Notes: generated from the sequence alone by a model not told the origin. DNA of 64,000 bases from Sphingomonas montana (GCF_001956315.1 NZ_KV887139.1:426-64425), one strand, 5' to 3'. Shown: positions 25,531-35,157, counted from the first letter of the stretch. Numbers and translations: made by a program.

Positions 25531-26307
25531 ATGGGACACCTGGTCAATCTCGTCCTGCGCCGCTCGAACCTTCCGTTTCGAGCCGAGGACGATGGGGACG
25601 ACGCCACATGGCTGAGTGCCGTGAACGGACTTCCACTGTTCTGGCTTTCGCTTATCTCGGAACAGGATCTGGCTGGCCAATGGGAGCATAGCGTCCGTGC
25701 TTATCAGGCCGACCCGGACGAGCACGATGATGGGTTACCATCGATCCGGGTGAGTTGGCATGCTGCCGAGGCAATGTTGAACACAGCCGAAGCGGGTGCC
25801 GATCAACGTGTTCCAGCCCTTTGCCAGATGTTTGGGGAGTGGGCCACAGCGGTTCGCGCACTTGGGCACGAGACACCGCTTCAGGAAGTGCTGCTGGATC
25901 TGGGGGCCGCGGCCAATTTTTGCGAGAGCATCGATGATTTCATGCTTGAATTAACGACAATGGTCCGTGTTTGGCATGGTGATGACGTCGTTGTCCTGCC
26001 GGTGATCAGCTCTGTCGCAAACGATCTAACGGGCTTCGATGCACTAACGGGCCTTACGTTTCCGAGAGAAATGCCGGCTTGGCAGCCAGAGCCCAGCTTG
26101 GCAGGGTGTTGGACACCCCGGCAAAATTCCGCAGGTCGATGGGATGATGTAAAAGAGTGGGGAATGGCGCTGCTCTGCGCGGCGACAGTGATGGCGGGTG
26201 CTTTACTGGGGGACTGGCTGTACGCCCCGGTCGGTCGGTGGATCGGGGGGCTCGCCGGGCTGGGCATCTTCTCCGGCCTGACCTGGCGGTGGGTGACACG
26301 CCGTTAA
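25531..26307 (+). CDS. Unknown protein with C-terminal membrane hairpin
   Basis: A 258-residue protein. Residues 1-205 are soluble and acidic, containing NGLPLFWLSLIS and a helical middle; residues 211-255 contain two hydrophobic segments separated by a short turn (ALLCAATVMAGALLGDWLYA, then GGLAGLGIFSGLTW). Tail-anchored topology is likely. I do not recognise the family. Confidence 0.6.
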   Translation: MGHLVNLVLRRSNLPFRAEDDGDDATWLSAVNGLPLFWLSLISEQDLAGQWEHSVRAYQADPDEHDDGLPSIRVSWHAAEAMLNTAEAGADQRVPALCQMFGEWATAVRALGHETPLQEVLLDLGAAANFCESIDDFMLELTTMVRVWHGDDVVVLPVISSVANDLTGFDALTGLTFPREMPAWQPEPSLAGCWTPRQNSAGRWDDVKEWGMALLCAATVMAGALLGDWLYAPVGRWIGGLAGLGIFSGLTWRWVTRR

Positions 26308-26332
26308 CACAAAGGCCCGAAGGAACTCGTGA

Positions 26333-26839
26333 ATGTCTTCGACGCCCACCCCCATGCCCAGGAATGTCATCGAAGCGGCGATTCTACCGTTGCGGCGGTT
26401 CGCCCGGTTCCGTGGTCGGTCGTCACGGATGGAGTTTTGGTCGTTTACGGCCGCGACGATCGCAGCGCAGATCGTGATTGCGGTTACCTTCCCGCTTGTT
26501 TCCTGGCCGCTCTGGCTCTTCCTTATATTGCCGTCGCAGGCCGTGCTGGTCCGGCGGCTACACGACGTCGACCGATCTGGATGGTGGGCGCTGCCCATGC
26601 CTTTGCTGGTTTTCTCGCTCGTCCTTCTTCTGGCGATGACCCAGTTTACGTTAGGTAACGAGGCGGGAGAACAGATCCTCGTCGCTCTCGGCATCGTCAC
26701 GCCGTCCCTGCTGATCCTGGGAACGTGTCTTGTCGTATGGACGTGCCGTCGTGGCGTTTCCGGACCCAATCGATTTGGCGAAGCCTTACTGCCCCATGAC
26801 GCCGTCGGAACATCCGCGAAACCGCCAGCGGAACCCTGA
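26333..26839 (+). CDS. DUF805 family membrane protein
   Basis: A 168-residue inner-membrane protein. The DUF805 landmarks are present: RFRGRSSRMEFW near 25-36, VRRLHDVDRSGWW near 72-84, and GPNRFG near 151-156, with three or four hydrophobic segments between. The family is widespread and its role is unknown. Confidence 0.88.
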   Translation: MSSTPTPMPRNVIEAAILPLRRFARFRGRSSRMEFWSFTAATIAAQIVIAVTFPLVSWPLWLFLILPSQAVLVRRLHDVDRSGWWALPMPLLVFSLVLLLAMTQFTLGNEAGEQILVALGIVTPSLLILGTCLVVWTCRRGVSGPNRFGEALLPHDAVGTSAKPPAEP

Positions 26840-26900
26840 GCAGACGCGTTCGGTTGGTCGAGATAATCAACAGGCAAATCTTGGGGGGCGGGAGCAGGAC

Positions 26901-28094
26901 ATGCGGATACCGCTATTGAACCTAGCGTGGACCGTAGTGGCGGGCGCAAGCGCGTCATCGGCTGCAACCGAGCCGTGGCAGTTCACGGACGAGCGCATGA
27001 TCGTAGCCAGCGACGAGATGGTCATCACCTTCGTCGGCGAGTCCGTGAAGGTGAAGGGTGAGATGCGGACGGCGCGGGTCAATCTACACCTTCTAAAGCC
27101 GGATAAGTATGGCGCGAGCAGTTACGCCATCGACGCCGAGGTGGACTGTACGCGAAAGCTATTGCGGGAGGTGGCATCGGTCGGTGCGCGTCCCGACGGT
27201 GGTGTCGTGCATCTTCCCCGTGAGGCCGGGGACAACGACTTCAAGCCGGTCCGGAAGGACAGCTTCGCCGTCGTGATCCAGGAGCATCTGTGCGGCATCA
27301 AGCGGGAGGATTACGGAAAGGGCGGCATCTACCTGTACACATTGGGTGACATCGCGGCGCGGAGCGTCTTTGCGCTGCTCGCGCTCGGTATCGAGAACGA
27401 AGCGTCGGGGCAGCTGGCGAGCAAACGCTATTCCGAGCCTGACGAGATCACGAAGGCGCTGGACGAGCAGAAGGTGCCCGCCGGCAAGCGGGCGGCGGTC
27501 ATCCATGCAATGGACGCTCAGATCGAACCGGAAGCCAAGCCGCCGCCGCCAATCATCCCGCTGGCGTCCGCCGTCGCTAGCGGTCGTGTCGGCAAATACA
27601 TGCACTCAGAGATGGAGCTTGCTTCAGGCCTGTGTCTGAAAGCGGATGGTACGTTCCAGTATTTCCTGACAGTTGGATCGCTGGATGAGAGGGCAAGCGG
27701 CCGCTGGACGACGCAGGGGAACCGTATCGCGCTGATCAACGATCCCGTTCCGGTCCCGCCGACGATCACTACAGGACCAGCCGCTCGCGAGCGGGCGACC
27801 AAGCTGAAGCTAAAGGTGACGACGCCGTCCAGAAGGGGCGTTCCCGGTGTGGATCTCGTCGTTGGCTTTGATACCGGTAATCCAACCGAGGCCTATACGC
27901 AGGGGGACGGCTGGACGCTCCCGGCAGACGAGAAGTGCGAGCCGCGCTGGGTCATGTTCTCAATGCCATCCTACGGCTTGCGCTCCGCCCGGTTTCCGAT
28001 CAGCGCGCACCGCAAACGTATTGACGTACATCCTCACACCGAACGACATCGGCTTGATCAACTTCGCCAAGGTTGGTGTGACGGCGGAGGGTAA
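26901..28094 (+). CDS. Exported protein of unknown function, probably frameshifted near its end
   Basis: From ATG 26901 a short signal-like start (MRIPLLNLAWTVVAGASASS) leads to a 397-residue protein; the open frame back to 26730 lies in the DUF805 gene. Near 27960-28003 the protein-like character moves to another frame, which reads ARTANVLTYILTPNDIGLIN, then VGVTAEGNGLTVVRDGQLMR, and ends at 28152. In the first frame the last 25 residues (HRKRIDVHPHTERHRLDQLR) look random. A one-step frameshift has therefore probably replaced the true C-terminus. No family recognised. Confidence 0.6.
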   Translation: MRIPLLNLAWTVVAGASASSAATEPWQFTDERMIVASDEMVITFVGESVKVKGEMRTARVNLHLLKPDKYGASSYAIDAEVDCTRKLLREVASVGARPDGGVVHLPREAGDNDFKPVRKDSFAVVIQEHLCGIKREDYGKGGIYLYTLGDIAARSVFALLALGIENEASGQLASKRYSEPDEITKALDEQKVPAGKRAAVIHAMDAQIEPEAKPPPPIIPLASAVASGRVGKYMHSEMELASGLCLKADGTFQYFLTVGSLDERASGRWTTQGNRIALINDPVPVPPTITTGPAARERATKLKLKVTTPSRRGVPGVDLVVGFDTGNPTEAYTQGDGWTLPADEKCEPRWVMFSMPSYGLRSARFPISAHRKRIDVHPHTERHRLDQLRQGWCDGGG

Positions 28095-28152
28095 CGGCCT
28101 GACTGTCGTTCGCGACGGACAGTTGATGCGATTCGAGAGGCAGGGGAAGTGA

Positions 28153-28522
28153 CACGCACGATGGCGCGTCAGCAGTGCTCGGCTACAGTGCAGAACGGTA
28201 GCCAATCCATCCTCAGGCTGCTGCAGGTTTGGTCAGGACCGGCGTCTACTGGTGCTGGACGACGCGCCAGACTTCATGTTCGATGCGCCGAATCGTTGAC
28301 GTGCAATGCGCTTCATAGCCGCAGGGATCGAGATGAACGAACGGCAGAAGGTGGAAAGTTGACGAGGCGCTCTGAATGACCACTTGTGGGTCTTCCCGGC
28401 TTCGGCGCACCGTCGGCCGTCGATCCAAAGGCGGTCGTAGCGAGCCGAGCCGACGATCTCGGAAGCGAACATTAGGGAAAAGTTTTTGAACTCATATGTC
28501 TGCGGAAAATGCACCCTTCCTA
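28153..28522. other. Intergenic region without a convincing gene
   Basis: Overlapping short frames on both strands (for example minus 28233-28514, containing LMFASEIVGSARYDRLWIDG) could be fragments of something older, but I recognise no family. The stretch lies between a frameshifted gene and a gene fragment, in line with local decay. Confidence 0.4.
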
Positions 28523-29098
28523 TCAGCCGCGCGTCGTCCTCATCGTTGCAGTAGCTTCGCCAAACTCGGATAGTCTGCCCGTGACCGCACGCTGCGGAAG
28601 GTGCTTATAATTTAGCCGCTCCATAAGGACGATCCAGGCCTTAGCGATGCGCTCGTTATTCCACCCGGTCGTGGTAGGCTTGCCGTCCGGCAGCGTCACC
28701 GCGCCCACCCGACCGCTCGGCGCCGTCGCCAGGTCCGCCTTTGCCCAGGCGATCACCCGGTCATAGGCCGGCCTGATGGTCAGCAGCGCCGCGCGGGTGT
28801 CCGCTAGAAGCGCGGCTCCTTGCGCGGCATCGACCTTGCCCCCCGCCTGCAGCTTGGCAACCTTGGCCTGCGCGTCGGCCCAGAGCGGCGATGCCGGGTC
28901 ACTGTCGAACGGCGCGCCGGTCACGATCGCGCGGCTGCCCGTGATGACCCATTCGATCTGGAGTTTCGGCGCGAGGACGCCGGCCGCGTCGGATGCGCGG
29001 CTCTGCCCGATCGCGGCATCGAGCACCGCCGGGATCGCCCGCACGCCTGCCGCATAGGCCCGAATGTCGTCCGGTTCCTGCACGATATCCACGATCAT
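28523..29098 (-). pseudogene. Internal fragment of a DUF885-type peptidase gene
   Basis: From ATG 29098, residues such as DDIRAYAAGVRAIPAVLDAA, QSRASDAAGV and RAALLTIRPAYDRVIAWAKA, ending SGRVGAVTLPDG, follow the middle of DUF885 proteins (secreted metallopeptidase-like, normally about 600 residues). The zinc-binding HExxE region and both ends are absent. After TLPDG the sequence stops matching and continues as unrelated residues to 28523. No signal peptide or credible start is present upstream, so this is a remnant. Confidence 0.6.
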
Positions 29099-29288
29099 GA
29101 ACTTGCATTTTTCTTGGACAGTAGAGCGCCTAATGCGCTGATTCCATATCCGGACGTGGAAGGCATTCTGTTCAAGGAGACACGCGGTGCGCCGAAAAAG
29201 CTTAAAATTCCTGGAGGGGTGTTTTTCCGCCGAATGTTCGTGACCGGGTCTGGGATTCCTTAGCCTGGTGCCGGCGAACCGCCGCCGC

Positions 29289-30623
29289 TCAGCGCGGACC
29301 GATGAGGTAGAAATCGACCTGGTGACCATCGATGTACCGCACTTTCCTGCCATCGAAGAAGGCGTCTTCCTCCGTCTTGAACTCGACCTCCTGTCCGCCC
29401 CACTCGGGCACCTTCACGCTCGCATTCAGCTCGATCGACCAGGCCGTATCCGGGTGGATCGGCAGTCCGCCGCGCGGGTCGGCGGCCTGGTTGTCCCAGT
29501 AGCCGATCGATGGTCCCGCGCCGTGGCCATGATAGCCGATTGGATGCGAATAGATGGTCGGCCGCAGGCCGGCGGCGATTGCGCGCGACCTCGCGCTGGC
29601 AAGAATCTCGTTCCCCGTGGCGCCTGTCCGAAAGCTTCCGGTAACGGCATCCTGGACGCGGTTGCTGGCGCGCAGACCGGCCCGTAACCCTGGGGGTGCC
29701 TCGGTCTCGCCGTTCCGCAGCACATAGGCGTTCTGCTGCATGTCCGTATTCAGCCGGAGATAGGTAATGCCGAAGTCGGTCCAGATGAGATCGCCCTCCC
29801 GGATCACGCTGTCCCCCTCCAGCGGACGCGCAGTTCCCCGGCGACTGATGGCCACGGAGGGATGAAACCACGTCTGAAGCCCGAGATCCGTCACCTTCTG
29901 GCGCATCCACCAGACGACATCGTCGGTGGTCGTCTTTCCCGGCATGATGACCACGGACGACAACGCCTCCCCGATGATCGCGTGCGCCATTCGCCCGATA
30001 TCCGCATAGAGCAACATCTCGGCCGGCGTTCGAGTTTCCAGCCAGCGGACGGGCAGCCGCTCGTCGCGCACCAGCCGCTTGGCGAGGTCCGGTCCGAGCG
30101 CCTCCCCAAGCTCCTCCCAGGCGGACAGGGTCATTCCGTCGGCATAGGCGGTGAGGCGGGACGAGTTGATTGCGATCCGCCGTGGCGAGCGATCACGGAT
30201 GATCTCCGCGAGACGCGCCCATTGGTCGGGCTGACGGGCGGGATCCCAAGCCGCACTGAACAGGCCGCCGAGCCCGTACCGGCTGACGGTCAGCCGTTCG
30301 ACGCCGCGACTTGGCCCCCGATCGTGGAAAATCAGGATCGTGCGGCGGCGTGCTGCGAGGCTTTCGGCGTCGAGCATCGTCTTGACGACCGGATCCTCGA
30401 AGTTCTCGCGTGCCACCAGCACCCACATGTCGATGCCGCGCTCGCGCATGATCGCGGGCACGACCGTCTCTAGCCGTTCCTTCAGAATGCTGTTCTCGAT
30501 CACGGCGCGCGCCCGCATATCGAGAATTGGCGGGTAGGCCGCGCGCGTCATGCCGTGCCCGGCGACGGGAACGGACAGGGCCTGGAGCCCGGCAAGAAAG
30601 AGGTGTGCAATTGGGTTCGGCAT
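29289..30623 (-). CDS. M24 family metallopeptidase (Xaa-Pro aminopeptidase-like), exported
   Basis: About 444 residues from ATG 30623, which gives a signal peptide (MPNPIAHLFLAGLQALSVPV); the open frame to 30704 adds nothing protein-like. A creatinase-type N-terminal domain is followed by the pita-bread catalytic domain. Metal-ligand positions are visible in WTDFGITYLRLNTDMQQ (Asp, Asp), HPIGYHGHGAGPSIG (His), WSIELNASV (Glu) and EVEFKTEEDAF (Glu). It cleaves N-terminal residues before proline in related enzymes; here the substrate is unknown and the location is likely periplasmic. Confidence 0.85.
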   Translation of the reverse strand: MPNPIAHLFLAGLQALSVPVAGHGMTRAAYPPILDMRARAVIENSILKERLETVVPAIMRERGIDMWVLVARENFEDPVVKTMLDAESLAARRRTILIFHDRGPSRGVERLTVSRYGLGGLFSAAWDPARQPDQWARLAEIIRDRSPRRIAINSSRLTAYADGMTLSAWEELGEALGPDLAKRLVRDERLPVRWLETRTPAEMLLYADIGRMAHAIIGEALSSVVIMPGKTTTDDVVWWMRQKVTDLGLQTWFHPSVAISRRGTARPLEGDSVIREGDLIWTDFGITYLRLNTDMQQNAYVLRNGETEAPPGLRAGLRASNRVQDAVTGSFRTGATGNEILASARSRAIAAGLRPTIYSHPIGYHGHGAGPSIGYWDNQAADPRGGLPIHPDTAWSIELNASVKVPEWGGQEVEFKTEEDAFFDGRKVRYIDGHQVDFYLIGPR

Positions 30624-30985
30624 GCGGCACCGTCGCAGGTGCCGCAATCGATCGCAACAGGGAGGCGTTGTCGTCCAGTAATTCCCGAATGTCGTAATCA
30701 GCAAATTGTGAACGAACGTCCGCTAGTCAGAGTAGTCCGGACCGGCACGAATGCCCGAGTTTGGGTCTACCCCGTCGCCGGAACCGGACAACGGCATTCA
30801 TCCCGCTTCGCCGGACCGGATGCTGCGGGCCGAATGGAGCCGATCCCAGTCGCCGATCGACATGTGCATCGCCACGAGACGCATCACGCCGCTCGGCCCA
30901 TGCTAACGAAATGTAAACGAAAGAACGCCAGAGCCTCTCATATCCTCATGGAGCAGTGTCCGCGGACGAGAAAGCGAGGAAGGCC
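30624..30985. other. Divergent promoter region between M24 peptidase and retropepsin-like genes
   Basis: Both flanking genes start here and run outward. No motif was recognised with confidence. GAGGAAGG at about 30975-30982 is the ribosome site of the plus-strand gene. Confidence 0.4.
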
Positions 30986-31780
30986 ATGGCCACCAGAGCA
31001 ACCGTCCAGGCAGTGGCAACGGCGATCACCCTGGGAGCCGCGCTCGCCGCGCCACCCGCGGCCGCCCAAGTCAGCGTCGAGATTGGAGGACAGAGGCAGG
31101 ACGTTCCTGCAAACACGGTGCGCACTGTCACCACGGTCAACGGACGTACGAGCGTCATCGATGTCGCATGGCGCGGCGGCGAGGCGACGCCCGGCATGGC
31201 GGCGATCACCACCACTGAGACCACTGACGAGGACGGCGAAGGTCACGTACTGTCGCGCACCATCGTCACCCGCATCGAGCCGCAGCGCGCGGCGGTTGTC
31301 GTCGTGAGCTACGCGCCGCCGCCCGCACCTCGCATCGAAATCGACCCAGCGTATTTCGACGAGCCGGTTGCCCTGGGGACGCCACACGTTATGCGCATCA
31401 GTCGCGATTCCTGGGGCGGGCACTTCGTCGCGTCGATGGTCGTCAACGGGGTTCCCGTCCGTGCCATCATCGACAGCGGCGCAGCTTACAGCATCCTGTC
31501 GGCGGAGGATGCGCGCGCGACCGGAGCTGACCGTGCCGTGCAGCGCGAGGAGGCCGCGATCGGCATCGGCGGCTACACCCGGGTCGGCGTTGCGCGCGTC
31601 GCATCGGTCGAGATTGGCGGGCAGAGCCTAGGCCGTATGACGATGCGCATCGGCCAGCCCGGCATGCCCTACACGCTCCTCGGACAGTCCGAGATCGCCC
31701 GGTTGGGACGCGTCACAATCGAGGACGGCGTGATGACAATCACGCCGCGCGGCGTAGTGACGCAGGTCGCGATGAAATAG
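30986..31780 (+). CDS. Retropepsin-like aspartic protease, exported
   Basis: A 264-residue protein. Residues 1-28 form a signal peptide ending AAPPAAAQ. The C-terminal 130 residues form a single retropepsin-like lobe with catalytic Asp163 in VRAIIDSGAAYSILS (DSG in place of the commoner DTG) and a second motif in LLGQSEIARLG, as in the TIGR02281 family that probably works as a dimer in the periplasm. ATG 30986 has GAGG six bases upstream; a GTG at 30956 is the alternative. It is divergent from an exported peptidase. Confidence 0.85.
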   Translation: MATRATVQAVATAITLGAALAAPPAAAQVSVEIGGQRQDVPANTVRTVTTVNGRTSVIDVAWRGGEATPGMAAITTTETTDEDGEGHVLSRTIVTRIEPQRAAVVVVSYAPPPAPRIEIDPAYFDEPVALGTPHVMRISRDSWGGHFVASMVVNGVPVRAIIDSGAAYSILSAEDARATGADRAVQREEAAIGIGGYTRVGVARVASVEIGGQSLGRMTMRIGQPGMPYTLLGQSEIARLGRVTIEDGVMTITPRGVVTQVAMK

Positions 31781-31971
31781 TTCGAGCCGGCAAAATGCAG
31801 AGGTTCTAGTTCGTTAACCCCCCATGGATAGTCTCGGAGCGTTACATATTTACGAGCTTTGTTGAAACCCGGCCTCAAGGCATGCGTGGGCCTAGGGTTG
31901 TTTGAAGAAACTGTACTTCGACGTGCGAGCAAACGCCGCGTTCATGGTGGCAGAAAACTCTCGACAGCTGC

Positions 31972-32883
31972 TCATCTCGATGCGCCCAGTTCCATATGCG
32001 TCAAGCGTACGTCATCAATCCATGCGGGGTTTAGATTTCCGATTCTACTTATGTCGTGAGCGACTGAACTCGGTAGGAATTTTGAGAACATGACGCCGTA
32101 TTGTGAGCCGCAAGACCAACGCACATGACCTCCGAACGGAAACAGGTCTGGTATGTGGATCATCAGTGGTTGACCTATCTGTATTGGCTTGCGCTTACCT
32201 CTTATGAAAGACGGCTCCGTAGTCATCATTAGGCCACCTATCGAGATGTTGCGCACGATGATGGGAAATATCTTTGAATCGAAGAATACCTGAGCCGAGA
32301 AATCTGCTTTTACACGACTGGCGCGTGGGCTGCGGACCCTTCGCTTTAACTGGCTTACGCGTTCGATAATGTCTGCGGATATCGGCTTATTGAATTGCAC
32401 CCCGAACGAACCGCCATTGAACCACCGAACGATGCCCACGAGGAGAGGCAGGCCCTGCGACATAACAGCCACCTGAAGACCAACATTGATCATGGCGTCG
32501 GGAGCGAAGACGTTCATGCCGGTGGTCGAAATGTCAGCAATCTGGCACTCATGCTCCGAGGCGGGCAACCGCACGCGACCTGTGACCGTCGTTTCAAATC
32601 GCGGTTCGGAACGGCGTTCGTCGGGTTCCAGAGCAACGGCTTGGGGCGGCGTACCCGCATCTTGGGTTGGGCCAAGGTTGGGGGGCAAGTTGGCTTGCCC
32701 GTCTTGCTCCCCTGATGTGCCTCCCTCAATCACTTTCGAGGCATCAGTCGCATCTTGGCGGGTCCCGTTGCTGGACGTCACTTGAGAATCCCTTGCTGAG
32801 CACGCCGTAAGTACAGATCCGTGGCTAGCTCTGCCAAGAAATTGTAACAGTATTTCAAACGCTAGCAGTGCGTTACGCAACAA
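31972..32883 (-). CDS. Protein with two PilZ-like domains
   Basis: A 303-residue protein. PilZ-like domain 1 covers about residues 90-175 (RRSEPRFETTVTGRVRL, then IADISTTGMNV and VGIVRWFNGGSFGVQF). Domain 2 covers about 190-285 (KADFSAQVFFDS, then VRNISIGGLMM and GGHVRWSCGSQYGVMF). Domain 1 keeps a RxxxR-like stretch (RRSEPR) and a D.S..G motif, so it could bind c-di-GMP; domain 2 has N.S..G but no clear arginine motif. The N-terminal 80 residues are low complexity. It may respond to the EAL protein made elsewhere (inference). Confidence 0.75.
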   Translation of the reverse strand: MLRNALLAFEILLQFLGRASHGSVLTACSARDSQVTSSNGTRQDATDASKVIEGGTSGEQDGQANLPPNLGPTQDAGTPPQAVALEPDERRSEPRFETTVTGRVRLPASEHECQIADISTTGMNVFAPDAMINVGLQVAVMSQGLPLLVGIVRWFNGGSFGVQFNKPISADIIERVSQLKRRVRSPRASRVKADFSAQVFFDSKIFPIIVRNISIGGLMMTTEPSFIRGKRKPIQIGQPLMIHIPDLFPFGGHVRWSCGSQYGVMFSKFLPSSVAHDISRIGNLNPAWIDDVRLTHMELGASR

Positions 32884-33167
32884 GGCTTAATGTCTGGCAT
32901 CATGCTATCGCGGGTCCTTGCCTTTGACTACGGTGAATGCCAGGCTTTGAGCCATCGACCCGGGGGGCAACGGACCACTAACCGGCAAACTACGCAGTCC
33001 AACGTGCAAAATGGTGGACTTAAGAATCCGTCAGAAGACTGGCCTGACCAAACGTCCACGTCTAGGACCTAGCGGCGGGACGCTCAGTTGAGGCTTGCGT
33101 GTTCAACTGGCGCGGAAAAGCAAACGTTGAACTTCCACGGAACCGACCTGCACAGCATATGAGGGTT

Positions 33168-33314
33168 ATGCCCAACCACGTCCTCTACAGCTTCCGCCGG
33201 TGTCCGTATGCGATGCGGGCTCGATTAGCGCTGGCCGTTGGCGGTGTGCGCTACGAGCTCCGCGAGGTCCGACTTTCTAGGCTCAGGACCCATGAACTAT
33301 GCCCACAAATGTAA
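33168..33314 (+). pseudogene. N-terminal fragment of a glutathione S-transferase gene
   Basis: Forty-eight residues beginning MPNHVLYSFRRCPYAMRARL then ALAVGGVRYELREVRLSR match the thioredoxin-like start of GST proteins (strand, CPYAMR, strand). The following SPKGTVPVL motif is absent and the frame ends at TAA 33314. The rest of the gene is missing. Confidence 0.6.
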
Positions 33315-33395
33315 TGAGTGCTTGGGCCTAATGGCGTGCTGCTGCGCTGGAATTGGGGACAGAGCAGAAACTGTGAGCCTTCGATACCGTGCTAA

Positions 33396-34211
33396 TCAAA
33401 GTTCCGCGGTCCATTGCCGGAAAACGAATCCGAACGATCCGTCTGCAGGCTCTTTGTACGTTAACGGCTGGCCGGACAGGTAAGCGGTGTGCAAGGTGGG
33501 TGAGGGGTGCTGTACTTTCCCGTTGGTGCCGCAACTTTCCCAATTCGAGCAGGAAACATAGAGGCGGTTTCGGCCCTCTATAACTTGCCGTGATAAAAAG
33601 CTGCGCTTGGCACGTAAAGTACCGCCATTGCCCATGCGGTCATGTGTCGGGTTAAGGATGATGTCGGCTTTGCTGATCGCAGCGGCGGCGTCATCATTAA
33701 GAAAACGCGGCTGTGTTCGGCCCTGAACGATATTGATTTCACCGCAGCAAAGGCCAAACGCACTCAGCCCGTGGAATGTAACGGTTCGCTCATGGAGGCG
33801 CTGAGCGAAGCGGGCCGCTCGTGCACCCCGCTTCGCCCGCGCCTCAGCGGAAGTTCCAAAGATTTGAGGACCTAAGCGGTACACTTCACCGGAACCGTGC
33901 ACGGCCCACATCGCATGAGTCATTCGACGTGTAGCCTTGCCCGGCTGATCATAATGGACCTCCGTAATGAGAAGCCCGCGATAGCCATGCCTAGCGAACC
34001 CCCGCGCGACCTTATTCAGGTGCTCTAAGGAATGGACGGCATACCCGGCGGTGATAAGCAGATCCGGTTCATAGACTGTCGCTGCCGCAAGAATTAATCG
34101 AACACGCTCCTTGGGGGAAAGCACCATCTTCTTCCCGCATTTTGCGAAGGACAACGTAGCGATGCGAAACAAACGAGGCCGCGAGCGGGCAGACGCCGTT
34201 GTGTAAATCAT
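33396..34211 (-). CDS. Nitrilase-like (carbon-nitrogen hydrolase fold) orphan protein
   Basis: A 271-residue protein from ATG 34211, with AAAGGACAGGA upstream. The pattern recalls the nitrilase superfamily: an EPDLLITAGYAVHS strand near 48-61 where these enzymes normally have the catalytic Glu (here Gly56 at the expected place), FGLCCGEINIVQG with candidate nucleophile Cys156, KADIILNPTHDRMGNGG near 181-197, and YVSCSNWESC near 218-227. Substitution of the Glu suggests altered or lost catalysis. The assignment rests on motif reading only; a different Rossmann-like hydrolase is possible. AT-rich DNA lies upstream. Confidence 0.45.
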   Translation of the reverse strand: MIYTTASARSRPRLFRIATLSFAKCGKKMVLSPKERVRLILAAATVYEPDLLITAGYAVHSLEHLNKVARGFARHGYRGLLITEVHYDQPGKATRRMTHAMWAVHGSGEVYRLGPQIFGTSAEARAKRGARAARFAQRLHERTVTFHGLSAFGLCCGEINIVQGRTQPRFLNDDAAAAISKADIILNPTHDRMGNGGTLRAKRSFLSRQVIEGRNRLYVSCSNWESCGTNGKVQHPSPTLHTAYLSGQPLTYKEPADGSFGFVFRQWTAEL

Positions 34212-34614
34212 TCCTGTCCTTTCCTGCTTTGTTATAAAGTTTGTTACAACCAGATATCTTACGATTATAGGCAAAATGCCTGGTGCGGATCGATGTTAAT
34301 CTGAAGCAGGCCTGTCAGCGATTGAATAATTCAGGTTATGCATTATTAAGACGGATGATACATAATGAGTTCACGATTATTAAATCGTAAAAGATTTTAC
34401 AAAGTAAATAGTTTTTTAAAATTCCAAGAATCAAGCGGCTATCAAGTTATTGTAGCATTAAAATATCAATATAGTAAGGGCGTAGTAATCGAAATAAATC
34501 AGTTTTTGAATAAGTACTGCTATAAGCAAAGGGAAAATGTAGACCTACTTTAGACCGGCAGGATGCTGAAAGGGATGGCGTTGTTCCCGCGAGCGCTCAT
34601 ATTGTCATCAAGCG
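34212..34614. other. AT-rich patch of likely foreign origin
   Basis: From about 34215 to 34555 the base composition falls far below that of the window. Close to the nitrilase-like gene, two direct copies of TTTGTTAYAA (about 34231-34255) may be a regulatory site; TTGTTACAA is itself palindromic. A small open frame in this patch is listed separately. Confidence 0.5.
34365..34553 (+). CDS. Small AT-rich open frame, unknown
   Basis: Sixty-two residues (MSSRLLNRKRFYKVNSFLKF onward), rich in Lys, Asn and Tyr as its AT-rich codons dictate. No family recognised and no strong ribosome site is evident. It could be a real acquired gene or chance; stop codons are frequent in AT-rich DNA, which makes a 62-codon frame mildly notable. 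Confidence 0.3.
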   Translation: MSSRLLNRKRFYKVNSFLKFQESSGYQVIVALKYQYSKGVVIEINQFLNKYCYKQRENVDLL

Positions 34615-34697
34615 CTGCTCACGTAAGCACGGTCTGAAGGCCGCCTTGCAGGTGGTGCGTTCGACGGGTTGATAGCGCCTCTTTGAACGGGGCCGTG

Positions 34698-35157
34698 ATG
34701 TCGGACGGGACTATCGAACCAGCAGCAGGTGCAACGAGTAGTCATATGACCCGTCGTATGATTAGTCAGATCGAGATCGTCGGTCGGGTAACGGATCGAC
34801 GCCGCTGGACGGTTGAGCAGAAGCTGGCGATTTTGCGCGACGCGTTTGGGCCGGACGGGTCGTGTTCGGGCGGCAGTCGAGCGCCACGAGATTGGCAGCG
34901 GGGCGATCTACACGTAGCGGCGCCAAGCGATGTCGGGTGCGCTGAGCAGAGTGCCGGGCCGGCCAAGAGCCACCTTTGCCGAAGTCCGGGTTAGCGAGCC
35001 CTCCGTGATGGTGTCACCACCGCCTGCCGAGGTCTCGGCGGATGACCGGACCACGGGGCAGATCGGCATCGAGCTGCCTTCGGGTGTACGACTGACCGTC
35101 GACGGCGCTGTCGATGTTGAGGCGCTATCCCGGGTGATCAATGTGCTCACGAGATGA
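34698..35157 (+). pseudogene. tnpA: IS66 TnpA, broken
   Basis: The frame from ATG 34698 encodes TDRRRWTVEQKLAILRDAFG, the TnpA helix-turn-helix start, then loses frame near 34860. The next part is in another frame (AAVERHEIGSGAIYT), where a TAG replaces the usual Trp before RRQAMSG. The end (MSGALSRVPGRPRATFAEVR onward) is open to TGA 35157, overlapping the tnpB ATG. One frameshift and one nonsense change inactivate it. Confidence 0.8.
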
